From: Caulobacteraceae bacterium
Lineage (GTDB): Bacteria; Pseudomonadota; Alphaproteobacteria; Caulobacterales; Caulobacteraceae
Direction: 5' to 3'
Assembly: GCA_947475465.1 (NCBI GenBank)
Contig: CANJLK010000001.1
Location: forward strand, 1 to 64,000
DNA: 64,000 nt
A model generated the notes under the pieces. It ran no database searches. It saw only the letters and a list, made by a program, of their open reading frames with translations, and was not told the DNA's origin. The position numbers and the translations under genes are program-made. Positions 1 to 8,543 of this stretch are shown here, one piece after another (position 1 is the first letter of the stretch; the number at the start of each line of letters is the position of its first letter).

Positions 1-1219
1 CAAGGTGCCGGTGACCATCCTGTCGCGGACCCAGCGGTTCGACCTGCGTCGCGTCGAGCCGGAGGTCATCGTCAAGAACCTGGAGATGATCTCGGAGGCC
101 GAGGGCGCGCGGGTGGAGGCCGAGGGGCTGATGCTGATCGCGCGAGCCGCCGAGGGCAGCGTGCGCGACGCCCAGTCGATGCTGGACCAGGCCATCGTCC
201 AGGCCGAGCCCGGGATGACGGTCACCGCCGCCACGATCCGCGACATGCTGGGGCTCGCTGATCGAGCCCAGACAATTTCCTTGTTTGAACAACTGATGCG
301 GGGCGAGGCGGGGCCGGCGATCGAGACCTTCCGCACCCTCTATGGCTACGGCGCCAATCCGGACCAGGTGATGCTCGACCTGCTGGACCACTGTCACGGG
401 GCGTCGGTGGCCAAGGCCATCGGGCCGGCGGCCCTGATCATGCCGAAGGAACAGGCCCAGCGGCTGGCGGCGGTAGGGGCGGCGGTTTCGGCCGGGACGC
501 TCTCCAGACTCTGGCAGCTGACGCTCAAGGCCTACGAGGAGGTTCGCCGCGCGCCGGACGCGGCGGCGGCGGCCGACATGGCGCTGATCCGGCTGGCCTA
601 CGCCGCCGACCTGCCCGGGCCGGAAGAGGCGCTGAGGAAGCTGCAGGCGGGAGAGCCCATGGGCGGCGGCGCGCCTGTTTCGCCGCCGGGCGGCGGTGGC
701 GGAGGGTCAGGCGGCGGCATTTCGGCCTCGCAGGGTTCGATCAGTGCGGTGGCGCGGCAGATGGCGCCCAATGTGGCGCCGGCCAGCGAACCGATGGCCG
801 TGCTGCAGACCTTCGAGGAGATGCTGGCGCTCATCGAGAAGCGCCGCGACATCTCGCTGAAGCTGGACGTGGAACGTTATGTCCGGCCGATCAGCTTCCG
901 GCCGGGCGCCATCGAATATGAGGCCGCGCCCGGCGCGCCCAACAATCTGGCCCAGCGGCTGGTCGGGCGGCTGAAGGAATGGACCGGGGAGCGCTGGCTC
1001 ATCGCGGCTCAGGGCGGCGGCGGGGCCGAGAGCCAGTGGGAGCGGCAGAAGCGCGAGGAGCGGGAAGTCCGCGACCAGATCGAGCAGGACCCCTTCGTTC
1101 AGGCCGTGATGGCGAGCTTCCCGGGCGCGGAGATCACGTCGGTGCGCACCCTGCCGCCGCCCGAGCCCGCGGCCACGGCGAGCGATGACGAAAACGACGA
1201 CAACGACGACAAGGACTGA
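1..1219 (+). CDS. dnaX: DNA polymerase III subunit gamma/tau, 3' part (5' end outside window)
   Basis: This is the C-terminal part of the clamp-loader ATPase subunit, which loads the beta clamp and, as tau, links the two polymerase cores. The reading frame is already open at base 2, so the start and the Walker motifs lie upstream. The visible part begins in the AAA+ module (RTQRFDLRRVEP) and carries the sensor-2 region GSVRDAQSMLDQA. The gamma domain III collar follows. A glycine-rich linker near window residues 220-240 leads to the tau C-terminal region (EEMLALIEKRRDISLKLDVERYV). The protein ends in an acidic tail rich in D, E and N. It is 3 nt from ybaB, the classic dnaX-ybaB-recR order. 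I see no programmed frameshift slippery site in the visible part. Confidence 0.95.
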   Translation, partial: KVPVTILSRTQRFDLRRVEPEVIVKNLEMISEAEGARVEAEGLMLIARAAEGSVRDAQSMLDQAIVQAEPGMTVTAATIRDMLGLADRAQTISLFEQLMRGEAGPAIETFRTLYGYGANPDQVMLDLLDHCHGASVAKAIGPAALIMPKEQAQRLAAVGAAVSAGTLSRLWQLTLKAYEEVRRAPDAAAAADMALIRLAYAADLPGPEEALRKLQAGEPMGGGAPVSPPGGGGGGSGGGISASQGSISAVARQMAPNVAPASEPMAVLQTFEEMLALIEKRRDISLKLDVERYVRPISFRPGAIEYEAAPGAPNNLAQRLVGRLKEWTGERWLIAAQGGGGAESQWERQKREEREVRDQIEQDPFVQAVMASFPGAEITSVRTLPPPEPAATASDDENDDNDDKD

Positions 1220-1222
1220 GCC

Positions 1223-1540
1223 ATGGATATCGGCGGCATGATGAAACAGGCCAAGGTCATGCAGGAGAAGCTGGCCAAGGCGCAGGAAGAGATCGCCGCC
1301 ATGGTTCTGGTGGGCACGGCGGGCGACGGCCTGGTGACGGTCACCCTGCAGGGCACGGGCGCGATCACCCGCATCGACATCGACGACAGTCTGATGGTCC
1401 CGGGCGAGGCCGACATGGTGGGCGACCTGGTGACCGCCGCCCACGCAGGCGCCAAGCAGGCGCTGGACGCGCGCCAGGCCGAGCTGATGCAGAAGGCCGC
1501 CGGACCGCTGGCCGGCCTGCCGGGCATGCCGAAGTTCTAG
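1223..1540 (+). CDS. ybaB: YbaB/EbfC family nucleoid-associated protein
   Basis: A small DNA-binding protein of 105 aa, the normal family length. The family forms tweezer-like dimers that bind DNA and is nearly always found between dnaX and recR, as here. The N-terminal helix (MMKQAKVMQEKLAKAQEEI) and the following beta-strand section (VTVTLQGTGAITRIDIDDSLM) fit the family. The ATG lies 3 nt after the dnaX stop, so the two are almost certainly co-transcribed and probably translationally coupled. Its exact role in alphaproteobacteria is not settled; a link to recombination repair is inferred from the neighbours. Confidence 0.93.
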   Translation: MDIGGMMKQAKVMQEKLAKAQEEIAAMVLVGTAGDGLVTVTLQGTGAITRIDIDDSLMVPGEADMVGDLVTAAHAGAKQALDARQAELMQKAAGPLAGLPGMPKF

Positions 1541-1549
1541 GGTGGCGGA

Positions 1550-1597
1550 TCTGGCGTTCCCTCAGTACTTGCGGCGGGCTCGGCAGGGAACGCCAGA
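1550..1597 (+). repeat. Perfect 13-bp inverted repeat, first of three hairpins between ybaB and recR
   Basis: Arms at 1550-1562 (TCTGGCGTTCCCT) and 1585-1597 (its exact reverse complement) are separated by 22 nt. It starts 10 nt after the ybaB stop and could act as a terminator-like or processing hairpin in the dnaX-ybaB-recR transcript. No T-run follows, so a simple intrinsic terminator is unlikely. Confidence 0.8.
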
Positions 1598-1610
1598 GCC
1601 AAGAGCAACC

Positions 1611-1632
1611 CTAGAGGAAATATTTTCTCTAG
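1611..1632 (+). repeat. Short AT-rich hairpin, second of three between ybaB and recR
   Basis: CTAGAG at 1611-1616 pairs with CTCTAG at 1627-1632. With a G-U and two A-T pairs the stem reaches 9 bp around a 4-nt loop. The run AAATATTTT makes it conspicuously AT-rich for this genome. Its right arm overlaps the outermost left bases of the third hairpin, so the two cannot both form completely. Confidence 0.7.
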
Positions 1633-1703
1633 TGTCCTTGTCGATCTCGAAGTTCGCTCGGCGATTGTCGTCGGGCTGGCGAACTTCGAGATCGGGACAT
1701 TAG
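1629..1703 (+). repeat. Long imperfect palindrome ending 2 nt before the recR start
   Basis: A perfect 16-bp core (1642-1657 with 1679-1694) is extended outwards by TGTCC/GGACA and CTA/TAG pairs after a 4-nt bulge. The whole hairpin spans 1629-1703. In RNA its right arm would sequester everything immediately upstream of the recR TTG codon at 1706. No separate Shine-Dalgarno sequence is visible outside it. Confidence 0.8.
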
Positions 1704-1705
1704 AA

Positions 1706-2308
1706 TTGGCCGCTTCCGCCGGACCCGAGATCGAGCGGCTGATCAGCCTGCTCTCCAAGCTGCCGGGCCTGGGGCCCCGGTCGGCAAGGCGCGCGGCGCT
1801 GGCGCTCCTGAAGCGGCGCGACCAGTTGTTGGGCCCGCTGGCCGACGCCCTGGCCGACGCGGCGGCCAAGGTGAAGACCTGCGGCGTCTGCGGCTCGCTG
1901 GACACCCAGGACCCCTGCGCCATTTGCGCCGACGACCATCGAGACGGCGCCTTGATCTGCGTGGTCGAAGAGGTGGGGGCGCTCTGGGCCATGGAGCGGG
2001 CGAGCGCATTTCGAGGCCGCTACCATGTGCTGGGCGGGCTGCTGTCGGCGCTGGACGGGGTAGGCCCAGAGGCGCTGCGGGTCAGCGGGCTGGTCAACCG
2101 TGCGACCGACGGCGCCGTGCGCGAGGTGATCCTGGCGCTTCCCGCGACCGTCGATGGCCAGACCACCGCCCACTACCTGGCCGACCGCCTGGCCCAGGCG
2201 GACGTGTCGGTGACCATGCTGGCGCGCGGCGTGCCGGTGGGCGGGGAACTGGACTGGCTCGACGACGGGACCATCGCCCAGGCCATGCGGGCGAGACGGC
2301 CGGCTTAG
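1706..2308 (+). CDS. recR: Recombination mediator protein RecR
   Basis: RecR works with RecF and RecO to load RecA on single-stranded gaps. The 200-aa length is typical. The N-terminal helix-hairpin-helix ([20 protein letters not shown]) comes first, then a four-cysteine zinc finger (C-G-V-C near 57 and C-A-I-C near 71). A Toprim domain ([12 protein letters not shown] onward) and the C-terminal ATP-binding-like section ([22 protein letters not shown]) follow. The only plausible start is TTG at 1706: the alignment to RecR begins there ([11 protein letters not shown]) and no ATG or GTG lies nearby in frame. A long palindrome covers the upstream leader, which may limit translation. Confidence 0.94.
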   Translation: MAASAGPEIERLISLLSKLPGLGPRSARRAALALLKRRDQLLGPLADALADAAAKVKTCGVCGSLDTQDPCAICADDHRDGALICVVEEVGALWAMERASAFRGRYHVLGGLLSALDGVGPEALRVSGLVNRATDGAVREVILALPATVDGQTTAHYLADRLAQADVSVTMLARGVPVGGELDWLDDGTIAQAMRARRPA

Positions 2309-2311
2309 CAG

Positions 2312-2427
2312 CCCCTCTCCCTACCCTCTCCCCTCTCGGCTTCGCCGGGGGGAGTGGAGTTCTGCCGCCGCCTCTCAAGTTCCTCTCCCCCACGCGGAGC
2401 GTAGAGGGGAGAGGGTGGGGAGAGGGG
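2312..2427. repeat. Inverted repeat with 24-nt pyrimidine/purine arms, a dispersed element
   Basis: The pyrimidine arm at 2312-2335 and the purine arm at 2404-2427 are reverse complements at 23 of 24 positions. They enclose about 68 nt that include a small GGCTTCGCC hairpin. It starts 4 nt after the recR stop and probably serves as a terminator or RNA-processing structure. A 20-nt part of the left arm (2314-2333) recurs at 10217-10236 with one difference, so this belongs to a dispersed family. Confidence 0.75.
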
Positions 2428-2463
2428 ATGGCTCCGACTCACCCAACGCGCTAAGAACACAGC

Positions 2464-3681
2464 ATGAACGTGCTGCTGATCCCCGTCATCGCGCTGGCTG
2501 TCATCGCTTTGGGCGCCATCGTCTGGGCGCTGAAGGAGCGCAGGCGGGCCGATAGCGCGGAGATGCGGGTCGAGATGCTGCGCGAGCAGGCCGACCTGGT
2601 CACCGCCCAGCTGACCCAGTCGGCGACCGGAGTGGCCGAGGCGATCCTCAAGAAGAACGAGGAGGCGATCCACAACCGCGAGCAGCTGGCGCAGGCGCGG
2701 CTCGAGGCCCAATTGAAGCCCGTGGCCGAGAGCCTGGCCAAGTTCCAGGAGCATGTGGCGCTTGTGGAGAAGGTCCGGGTCGAGGAGACCGGGGGCCTGA
2801 AGGAACAGATCGCGGCCCTGATGACCGCCTCGGTGGCCACCCAGGACGAGGCCCGCAAGCTGTCGGCGGCGCTCAGGCGCGGCGCCGGGGTGCAGGGGCG
2901 CTGGGGCGAACAGACCCTGCGAAACGTGCTGGAGGCCGCGGGCCTCACGCACCGCTACGACTTCGACGAACAGACCTCCACCGACACCGAAGAGGGCCGC
3001 CGCCGGCCCGACGTGACGGTGCGGCTGCCTGGCGGGGGCGTCTTCATCATCGACGCCAAGTGCTCGCTCAACGCCTTCCTGGAGTTGCAGGACGCGGCCG
3101 ACGAAGTGACCCGCGAGGCCTGCGGCCTGCGCCACGTGCAAAGCGTCCGCAGCCACATCCAGGGCCTGTCGGCCAAGGCCTATTGGGACCAGTTCAAGAA
3201 CTCGCCGGATTTCGTGGCGATGTTCGTGCCGCTGGATTCCGCCCTGGCCGCCGCGCTCGACCGCGCGCCCGACCTGATGACCGACGCCATGGACCGCAAG
3301 GTGCTGATCGTCACGCCGACAACGCTTTTCGCGCTCTGCAAGGCGGTGGCCTACGGCTGGCGGGTGGAGGAGCAGGCGGCCAATTCGCAGAAGATCGTCG
3401 ACCTGGGCCGCGAGCTCTACAAGCGGATCGCGGTGATGGGCGGACACGCCAGCGCGCTAGGCAACGCCTTGCAGTCGGCAGTCGGGAAGTACAACCAGTT
3501 CGTGGGCTCGCTGGAGACCCAGGTCCTGACCCAGGCCCGGCGGTTCGAGGAGCTGAAGGTGGACCACGAGGGGCGCAGTGTGACCGCGCTGGAACCGCTG
3601 GACACCGCCGTGCGGCCGCTCACCAAGCTGACGCCGGATATGCCGCCGCAGGTGAGGCTGGTGGCCGGCGACGAGGCTTGA
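2464..3681 (+). CDS. rmuC: DNA recombination protein RmuC
   Basis: RmuC-family proteins limit recombination between inverted repeats and are predicted nucleases. The 405 aa contain an N-terminal membrane anchor (residues 3-22, [20 protein letters not shown]). A coiled-coil stretch of charged heptads follows to about residue 125. The RmuC core then begins at [19 protein letters not shown]. The PD-(D/E)xK nuclease-like core is visible as PDV at D183 and the IIDAK motif at D197-K199. It follows recR after a palindromic spacer and may have its own promoter. Function in alphaproteobacteria is inferred from the family. Confidence 0.93.
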   Translation: MNVLLIPVIALAVIALGAIVWALKERRRADSAEMRVEMLREQADLVTAQLTQSATGVAEAILKKNEEAIHNREQLAQARLEAQLKPVAESLAKFQEHVALVEKVRVEETGGLKEQIAALMTASVATQDEARKLSAALRRGAGVQGRWGEQTLRNVLEAAGLTHRYDFDEQTSTDTEEGRRRPDVTVRLPGGGVFIIDAKCSLNAFLELQDAADEVTREACGLRHVQSVRSHIQGLSAKAYWDQFKNSPDFVAMFVPLDSALAAALDRAPDLMTDAMDRKVLIVTPTTLFALCKAVAYGWRVEEQAANSQKIVDLGRELYKRIAVMGGHASALGNALQSAVGKYNQFVGSLETQVLTQARRFEELKVDHEGRSVTALEPLDTAVRPLTKLTPDMPPQVRLVAGDEA

Positions 3682-3712
3682 CGCCCAGGGTCTGGCCTCT
3701 TACCTGCGCCTC

Positions 3713-4222
3713 ATGGCGCTGCGTGAAATCCTTGTCGTTCCCGATCCCGTCCTGAAGCAGGTTTCCAAGCCTGTGGAGCGGGTGGATGACGACCTGCGCG
3801 CCCTGATGGACGACATGCTGGAGACCATGTACGCCGCGCCCGGCATCGGCCTAGCCGCCGTGCAGATCGGCGTGCCGCACCGGGTGATCGTCATGGACCT
3901 GGCCCGTGAAGGCGAGCCGCCAGCCCCGCGCCACTTCGTCAACCCGGAGATCCTCTGGGCATCGGAGGAGACCGCGCCCTACGAGGAGGGCTGCCTGTCG
4001 GTGCCCGAGATCTACGACGAGGTCGAGCGCCCGGCGAAGGTGAAGCTGCGCTACCTGAACTACCAGGGCGAGGCGGTGGAGGAAGAGGCCGAGGGCCTGT
4101 TCGCCGTCTGCATCCAGCACGAGATGGACCACCTGGAAGGCGTGCTGTTCATCGACCACCTGTCGCGGCTGAAGCGCGAACAGGCGGTCAAGAAGGTCAA
4201 GAAGCAGGCCAAGGCGGCCTGA
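3713..4222 (+). CDS. def: Peptide deformylase
   Basis: It removes the formyl group from the N-terminal methionine of nascent proteins. All three metal-site motifs are present: [17 protein letters not shown] with the ligand C94, and HEMDH with H136, catalytic E137 and H140. The 169-aa length is normal. The ATG at 3713 gives the usual [16 protein letters not shown] start. Def and fmt are normally adjacent; here a minus-strand lipoprotein gene has been placed between them, so def may end at the palindrome just downstream and fmt may have its own promoter. Confidence 0.96.
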   Translation: MALREILVVPDPVLKQVSKPVERVDDDLRALMDDMLETMYAAPGIGLAAVQIGVPHRVIVMDLAREGEPPAPRHFVNPEILWASEETAPYEEGCLSVPEIYDEVERPAKVKLRYLNYQGEAVEEEAEGLFAVCIQHEMDHLEGVLFIDHLSRLKREQAVKKVKKQAKAA

Positions 4223-4262
4223 GGCTGGTCAGGCGCCGCGACGCCGCAGCCAAGAATTTAGC

Positions 4263-4316
4263 CACGGAAAACACGGAAAACGCAGCTGCAATTCCGTGAT
4301 CTTCCGTGTTTTCCGT
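4263..4316. terminator. Inverted repeat between convergent def and lipoprotein genes, probable bidirectional terminator
   Basis: A tandem direct repeat of CACGGAAAA (4263-4271 and 4272-4280) forms the left side. Arms 4264-4278 and 4302-4316 are perfect 15-bp complements with a 23-nt loop. A-runs on the left arm and T-runs on the right arm suit termination in both directions. The base composition (A-rich) stands out from the flanks. Confidence 0.65.
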
Positions 4317-4341
4317 CGCCATTCCTATTCCGCTGCGCGGG

Positions 4342-4734
4342 CTACTTCTTCACGGCCGCATCGATCTTGGCGTCGGCCTTGTGGGCGCCGGCCTTGATGT
4401 CGGAGCCGGCCTTGTCGAGCGCCGCGTCGGTCTTGGCGCCGGCGGTCTGGGCGCCCTCCTTCAGCTTCTGACCGGCCTTGTCCGCGCCGGCCTTCAGCTT
4501 GTCACCGGCCACATCGGCGGCGGCCAGGGTCTTGTCGGCGGCCTCCGCGGCGCCCTGCTTGATGTCGGACCCCACGGCCTTGATGGCGTCGCCGCCGGCG
4601 ACATCCTTGGCCGCCGCGCCGACGTCGGAGCCGACGGCCTTGAGGTCGGCCGAAGTCTTGTCCTGGGTCGGCTTGGAGCAGGCGGCCAGCGCCAGCGACA
4701 GGCCGACGGCGGTGAGGATTGCGATCTTGCGCAT
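4342..4734 (-). CDS. Small secreted lipoprotein with amphipathic helical repeats
   Basis: 130 aa. An N-terminal signal with lipobox LAAC (Cys about residue 19) predicts attachment to a membrane after lipidation. The mature part is almost wholly built of A, K, D and G in degenerate repeats of the type KAGSDIKxGA and [17 protein letters not shown]. This resembles LEA-like or apolipoprotein-like helices. A good ribosome binding site (AAGGAGC) lies just upstream of the ATG. It sits convergent to def and divergent from fmt, splitting the usual def-fmt pair. No enzymatic domain is recognised; a stress or envelope-protective role would be a guess. Confidence 0.8.
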   Translation of the reverse strand: MRKIAILTAVGLSLALAACSKPTQDKTSADLKAVGSDVGAAAKDVAGGDAIKAVGSDIKQGAAEAADKTLAAADVAGDKLKAGADKAGQKLKEGAQTAGAKTDAALDKAGSDIKAGAHKADAKIDAAVKK

Positions 4735-4823
4735 GGGACGCTCCTTCAGGTCGCCTGCACAACGGCCAAGCTTTGGGGCCGGTTCCTTTGCGTGCGGAGA
4801 GCGGCGCCGCTAAACCAGCGGCC

Positions 4824-5750
4824 ATGCGCCTCGCCTTCCTTGGAACGCCGGATTTCGCCGTCGCCGTCCTGCGCCGTCTGGTGGCGGACGGCCACGAGAT
4901 CGCCTGCGTCTATTCGCAGCCGCCGGCGCCGCGCGGGCGCGGCCACGACCTGAAGCCCTCGCCGGTCCACGCGTTCGCCCTGGAGCACGGATTGCCGGTG
5001 CGCACGCCGCTATCCATGCGAGATCCCCAGGCCATCGCGGACTTCGAGGCGCTGCGCCTGGACGCCGCCTGCGTGGTGGCCTTTGGCCAGATCCTGCCGG
5101 CCGCAATCCTGGACGCGCCGCGGTTCGGCGCCTTCAACCTGCACGGCTCGCTTCTGCCGCGCTGGCGCGGCGCCGCGCCGATTCAGCGGGCGGTCATGGC
5201 CGGCGATGCGGTGACCGGCGTGCAGGTGATGCAGATGACCGAGGGCCTGGACGAGGGGCCGGTCCTGGCCACAGAGACCCTGAGGATCGGGCCGCTGGAC
5301 ACCGCCGGCACGGTGTTCGAACGGATGGCGGGGATCGGCGCGGACCTGATGGCCAAGACACTAGCGGCAGTCGAGCGGGGCGAGGCGCGCGCCACGCCCC
5401 AGGCGGCCGAGGGCGTGACCTACGCCAAAAAGATCCGGCCGAAGGAGGCGCGGATCGCCTGGGACAAGCCCGGCGCAGAGGTCGACTGCAAGATCCGCGG
5501 CCTGTCGCCGTTTCCGGGCGCCTGGTTCGAACTGCCGACCGACAGAGGCCCGATGCGGGTGAAGGCGCTGCTCTCGGTCTTCGAGGACGCCGACGGCCTG
5601 CCCGGCGTCGTGCTGGACGACCGGCTGCTGGTGGCCTGCGGGACGGGCGCCGTGCGCCTGTTGCGGGTGCAGCGCGAGGGGCGCGGGCCGCAGGCGGCGG
5701 CGGTGTTCCTGAACGGCACGCCGGTAGCGGCCGGGACGAAGCTCGCCTGA
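4824..5750 (+). CDS. fmt: Methionyl-tRNA formyltransferase
   Basis: It formylates initiator Met-tRNA using 10-formyl-tetrahydrofolate. The ATG at 4824 gives the canonical start [19 protein letters not shown]; the frame is open further upstream but without homology. The catalytic segment [20 protein letters not shown] is present, with the SLLPxxRGxxP signature. The C-terminal OB-fold region begins near [19 protein letters not shown]. The 308-aa length is normal. Its stop codon overlaps the truA start by one base (TGATG), so the two are translationally coupled. Confidence 0.96.
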   Translation: MRLAFLGTPDFAVAVLRRLVADGHEIACVYSQPPAPRGRGHDLKPSPVHAFALEHGLPVRTPLSMRDPQAIADFEALRLDAACVVAFGQILPAAILDAPRFGAFNLHGSLLPRWRGAAPIQRAVMAGDAVTGVQVMQMTEGLDEGPVLATETLRIGPLDTAGTVFERMAGIGADLMAKTLAAVERGEARATPQAAEGVTYAKKIRPKEARIAWDKPGAEVDCKIRGLSPFPGAWFELPTDRGPMRVKALLSVFEDADGLPGVVLDDRLLVACGTGAVRLLRVQREGRGPQAAAVFLNGTPVAAGTKLA

Positions 5751-6490
5751 TGCCGCGCTACCGGCTCACCATCGAATATGACGGGCGGCCCTACCATGGG
5801 TTCCAGGCCCAGGCGGCCCTTGCGTCGGTGCAGGGCTCGCTGGAGCGCGCGGTGGAAGGGTTCTGCGGCGAGACGGTGCGGGTCCATGGGGCTGGGCGGA
5901 CGGACGCCGGCGTCCATGCCACCGCACAGGTGGTCCACGTGGATCTGAGGCGCGACTGGCCGGCGGCGACCGTGCGCAACGCGCTGAACGCTCTGCTGCG
6001 GCCCCAGCCGATCGTGGTGCTGGCCGCCGAGATCGCGGAACCGCCCTGGCACGCGCGGTTCTCGGCCACCGAGCGGCGCTACGCCTACCGCATCCTCAAC
6101 CGCGTCAGCCCGCCCGCCCTGGAGCAGGGCAAGGTCTGGCATGTGAAGAAGCCGCTGGACGCAGAGGCCATGCACGCCGCTGCGCAGGGCCTGCTCGGCC
6201 ATCACGATTTCACGACCTTCCGCGACATGGCCTGTCAGGCCAATTCGCCGGTCAAGACCCTGGACGTCGCTGTCGTGAGCCAGCAGGGCGAGATCATCAC
6301 CCTGGTGTTCCGGGCCAGGTCGTTCCTGCATCGCCAGGTGCGCTCGATGACCGGCTCAATCGCCGAGGTGGGCCTTGGGCGGTGGACGGCCGGGGACCTG
6401 AAGGCGGCGCTGGACGCCGCCGACCGGCGCCGCTGCGGCCCCGTGGCTCCAGCCGAGGGGCTCTACCTGACCGGCGTGGGGTACGACTGA
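5750..6490 (+). CDS. truA: tRNA pseudouridine(38-40) synthase TruA
   Basis: It converts uridines 38-40 of the anticodon stem-loop to pseudouridine. The catalytic motif HGAGRTDAGVHA is intact with Asp52 as nucleophile. The downstream segment RRYAYRILN and the C-terminal FLHRQVRSMTGSIAEVGLG match the family. 246 aa is the expected length. It overlaps fmt by one nucleotide and ends convergent with dapE, only 10 nt away, leaving no room for a separate terminator. Confidence 0.96.
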   Translation: MPRYRLTIEYDGRPYHGFQAQAALASVQGSLERAVEGFCGETVRVHGAGRTDAGVHATAQVVHVDLRRDWPAATVRNALNALLRPQPIVVLAAEIAEPPWHARFSATERRYAYRILNRVSPPALEQGKVWHVKKPLDAEAMHAAAQGLLGHHDFTTFRDMACQANSPVKTLDVAVVSQQGEIITLVFRARSFLHRQVRSMTGSIAEVGLGRWTAGDLKAALDAADRRRCGPVAPAEGLYLTGVGYD

Positions 6491-6500
6491 ACCTTCCGGG

Positions 6501-7661
6501 TCAGGCGACGGGGTCCGCGAAGGCCTTGAAATAGAGCGCGATCAGCCGCTCGTAGGTCGCCTGGAGCTGGCGGATCTCGGCCAACGGCGCGCGCTCGTTG
6601 ACCTGGTGCATGGTCGTCCCCACCAGGCCCAGCTCGACGACCGGGCAAAGAGCGCGGATGAAGCGTGCGTCGGAGGTGCCGCCGGAGGTGGAGAGCTCCG
6701 GCTCCCGCTCCGCGATCTCGCGCACGGCGGCGGCGACGACCTCGGTGAAGGGGCCGGGCGCGGTCAGGAAGGCCTCGCCGCTGATCTGCGGCGTGACGGC
6801 GATGGTCCCCTTGAAGCCGCGCGCCACGTCTTCGGCTTCGGAGGCGATCCAGTCGGCCAGGGCCTGGCCGGTGTGGCTCGGGTTGAAGCGGATGTTGAGC
6901 CGGGCGCTGGCGGTCCCCGGTATGACGTTGGTGGCGCCGTTGGGCACGTCGATCCGGGTGATCTCCAGGTTCGAGGGCTGGAACTGCGGATAGCCTTCGT
7001 CCAGCACATGGTCCTGCAGCCGCGTCAGCAGGCGCAGCAGGACCGGCACGGGATTGGCGGCGCGGTGGGGGTAGGCCACGTGGCCCTGGACGCCCTGGAC
7101 GACGATATCGACATTGATCGAGCCGCGGCGGCCCACCTTGATCATGTCGCCGAACAGGGCCGCCGAACTGGGCTCGCCCACCACGCAGTGGTCGATGGTC
7201 TCGTCCTCGACCTGCAGGGCTTCGACCACCATCTTGGTGCCGTGGGTGGCGATCCCCTCCTCGTCGCCGGTGATCAGGAAGGACAGCGAACCGGCGACCT
7301 CGCCGGCCTCGATGGCCTTGGCGGCGGCGGCGGCGAAGGCGGCGATGGCGCTCTTCATGTCCACGGCGCCGCGGCCCACCAGCACCCCGTCCACCACCTC
7401 GGCGTCGAAGGCGCCCTGGCTCCAGGCCTGCGCGTCGCCCACCGGCACCACGTCGGTGTGGCCGGCGAAGCAGAGGTTGGGGCCGGCGGTCCCGTAGCGC
7501 GCGTAGAGGTTCTCGATCTCGCCGAACCGCATCCGCCGGCAGACGAAGCCCAGGCCCGCGAGGGTTTCCTGAACGATATCCATGGCGCCGGCGTCGGCCG
7601 GCGTGACCGACGGCCGGCGGATCAGGTCTCTGGTGAGTTCGACGGCGTCGATGAGGGGCAT
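6501..7661 (-). CDS. dapE: Succinyl-diaminopimelate desuccinylase
   Basis: An M20-family dizinc hydrolase that releases LL-diaminopimelate from its N-succinyl form in lysine and peptidoglycan synthesis. Metal-binding motifs are visible: FAGHTDVVPVGD, GRGAVDMKSA, TGDEEG for the catalytic Glu, and the C-terminal GTTMHQVNERAPL. Length is 386 aa, slightly above the 375-380 typical. It lies 39 nt downstream of dapD, the preceding succinylase-pathway gene, and is the last gene of the long minus-strand series. Confidence 0.96.
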   Translation of the reverse strand: MPLIDAVELTRDLIRRPSVTPADAGAMDIVQETLAGLGFVCRRMRFGEIENLYARYGTAGPNLCFAGHTDVVPVGDAQAWSQGAFDAEVVDGVLVGRGAVDMKSAIAAFAAAAAKAIEAGEVAGSLSFLITGDEEGIATHGTKMVVEALQVEDETIDHCVVGEPSSAALFGDMIKVGRRGSINVDIVVQGVQGHVAYPHRAANPVPVLLRLLTRLQDHVLDEGYPQFQPSNLEITRIDVPNGATNVIPGTASARLNIRFNPSHTGQALADWIASEAEDVARGFKGTIAVTPQISGEAFLTAPGPFTEVVAAAVREIAEREPELSTSGGTSDARFIRALCPVVELGLVGTTMHQVNERAPLAEIRQLQATYERLIALYFKAFADPVA

Positions 7662-7700
7662 GGCGGCGCTTTACGGGCGCCGCGCCCCGCAGGCAACGGT

Positions 7701-8543
7701 TCAGTCGCGCAGCAGCTCGTTGATCGAGGTCTTGGAGCGGGTGCGGGCGTCCACAGTCTTCATGATCACGGCGCAGTAGGTGCCGGGCAGGCTGGGATCG
7801 GTGGCGTTGGGGCGCGAGCCGGACATGATCACCGAAAAGGGCGGCACCTCGCCGGTGGTCACCGCGCCGGTGCGGCGGTCGACAATGGGGGTGGTGGAGG
7901 TCAGATAGACGCCCATGGACAGCACGCTGCCCTCACGCACGATGACGCCCTCGGCGACCTCGGAGCGGGCGCCGATGAAGCAGTTGTCCTCGATGATCGT
8001 CGGATTGGCCTGCAGGGGCTCCAGCACCCCGCCGATGCCGGCGCCCCCGGAGAGGTGAACGTTCTTGCCGATCTGGGCGCAGGACCCGACCGTGGCCCAG
8101 GTGTCGACCATGGTCCCCTCGTCCACGAAGGCGCCGATGTTGACGAAGGACGGCATGACGATGACGCCCTTGGCGATGAAGGCGCCCTTGCGGACCGTGG
8201 CGCCAGGCACGGCGCGGAACCCGGCCTTGCGGAAGCGCTCCTCGGTCCAGCCGGTGAACTTCGAGGGCACCTTGTCGTAGTATGGGCCCGGCGGCGGGGC
8301 GTTCATCACTTCGTTGGGATAGAGGCGGAAGTAGAGCAGGATCGCCTGCTTGGCCCACTGGTTGGTGGTCCAGGCGCCGTCGGCCTCGCGCTGGGCCACG
8401 CGCAGGGTCCCGGCGTCCAGGCGCTCGACGGCCTCCTTGACGGCCTCGCGCACGGCGCCGCGGGTCTCGACGGTGATGGCGGCCCGGTCTTCCCAGGCGG
8501 CTTCGATGACGGTCTTCAGGTCGGTGTCCGATTTGGCGGGCAT
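7701..8543 (-). CDS. dapD: 2,3,4,5-tetrahydropyridine-2,6-dicarboxylate N-succinyltransferase
   Basis: It makes N-succinyl-2-amino-6-oxopimelate from tetrahydrodipicolinate and succinyl-CoA. The 280-aa protein has an N-terminal helical domain. A left-handed beta-helix of hexapeptide repeats runs from about residue 110 to 220 (for example [21 protein letters not shown]). Its ATG overlaps the stop of the upstream HAD phosphatase gene by one base, indicating an operon. With dapE it shows that this organism uses the succinylase branch of lysine biosynthesis. Confidence 0.96.
   Translation of the reverse strand: MPAKSDTDLKTVIEAAWEDRAAITVETRGAVREAVKEAVERLDAGTLRVAQREADGAWTTNQWAKQAILLYFRLYPNEVMNAPPPGPYYDKVPSKFTGWTEERFRKAGFRAVPGATVRKGAFIAKGVIVMPSFVNIGAFVDEGTMVDTWATVGSCAQIGKNVHLSGGAGIGGVLEPLQANPTIIEDNCFIGARSEVAEGVIVREGSVLSMGVYLTSTTPIVDRRTGAVTTGEVPPFSVIMSGSRPNATDPSLPGTYCAVIMKTVDARTRSKTSINELLRD

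Noticed and set aside
1541..1705. Possible SRP RNA near dnaX
   Set aside because: SRP RNA is often found near dnaX, but the conserved GGTCAGG...GGAAGGAAGCAGC core is absent here.
4306..4953. 215-aa plus-strand frame opposite the lipoprotein gene
   Set aside because: Shadow of the Ala/Lys repeats and the fmt start; the minus-strand lipoprotein has a proper signal and ribosome site.
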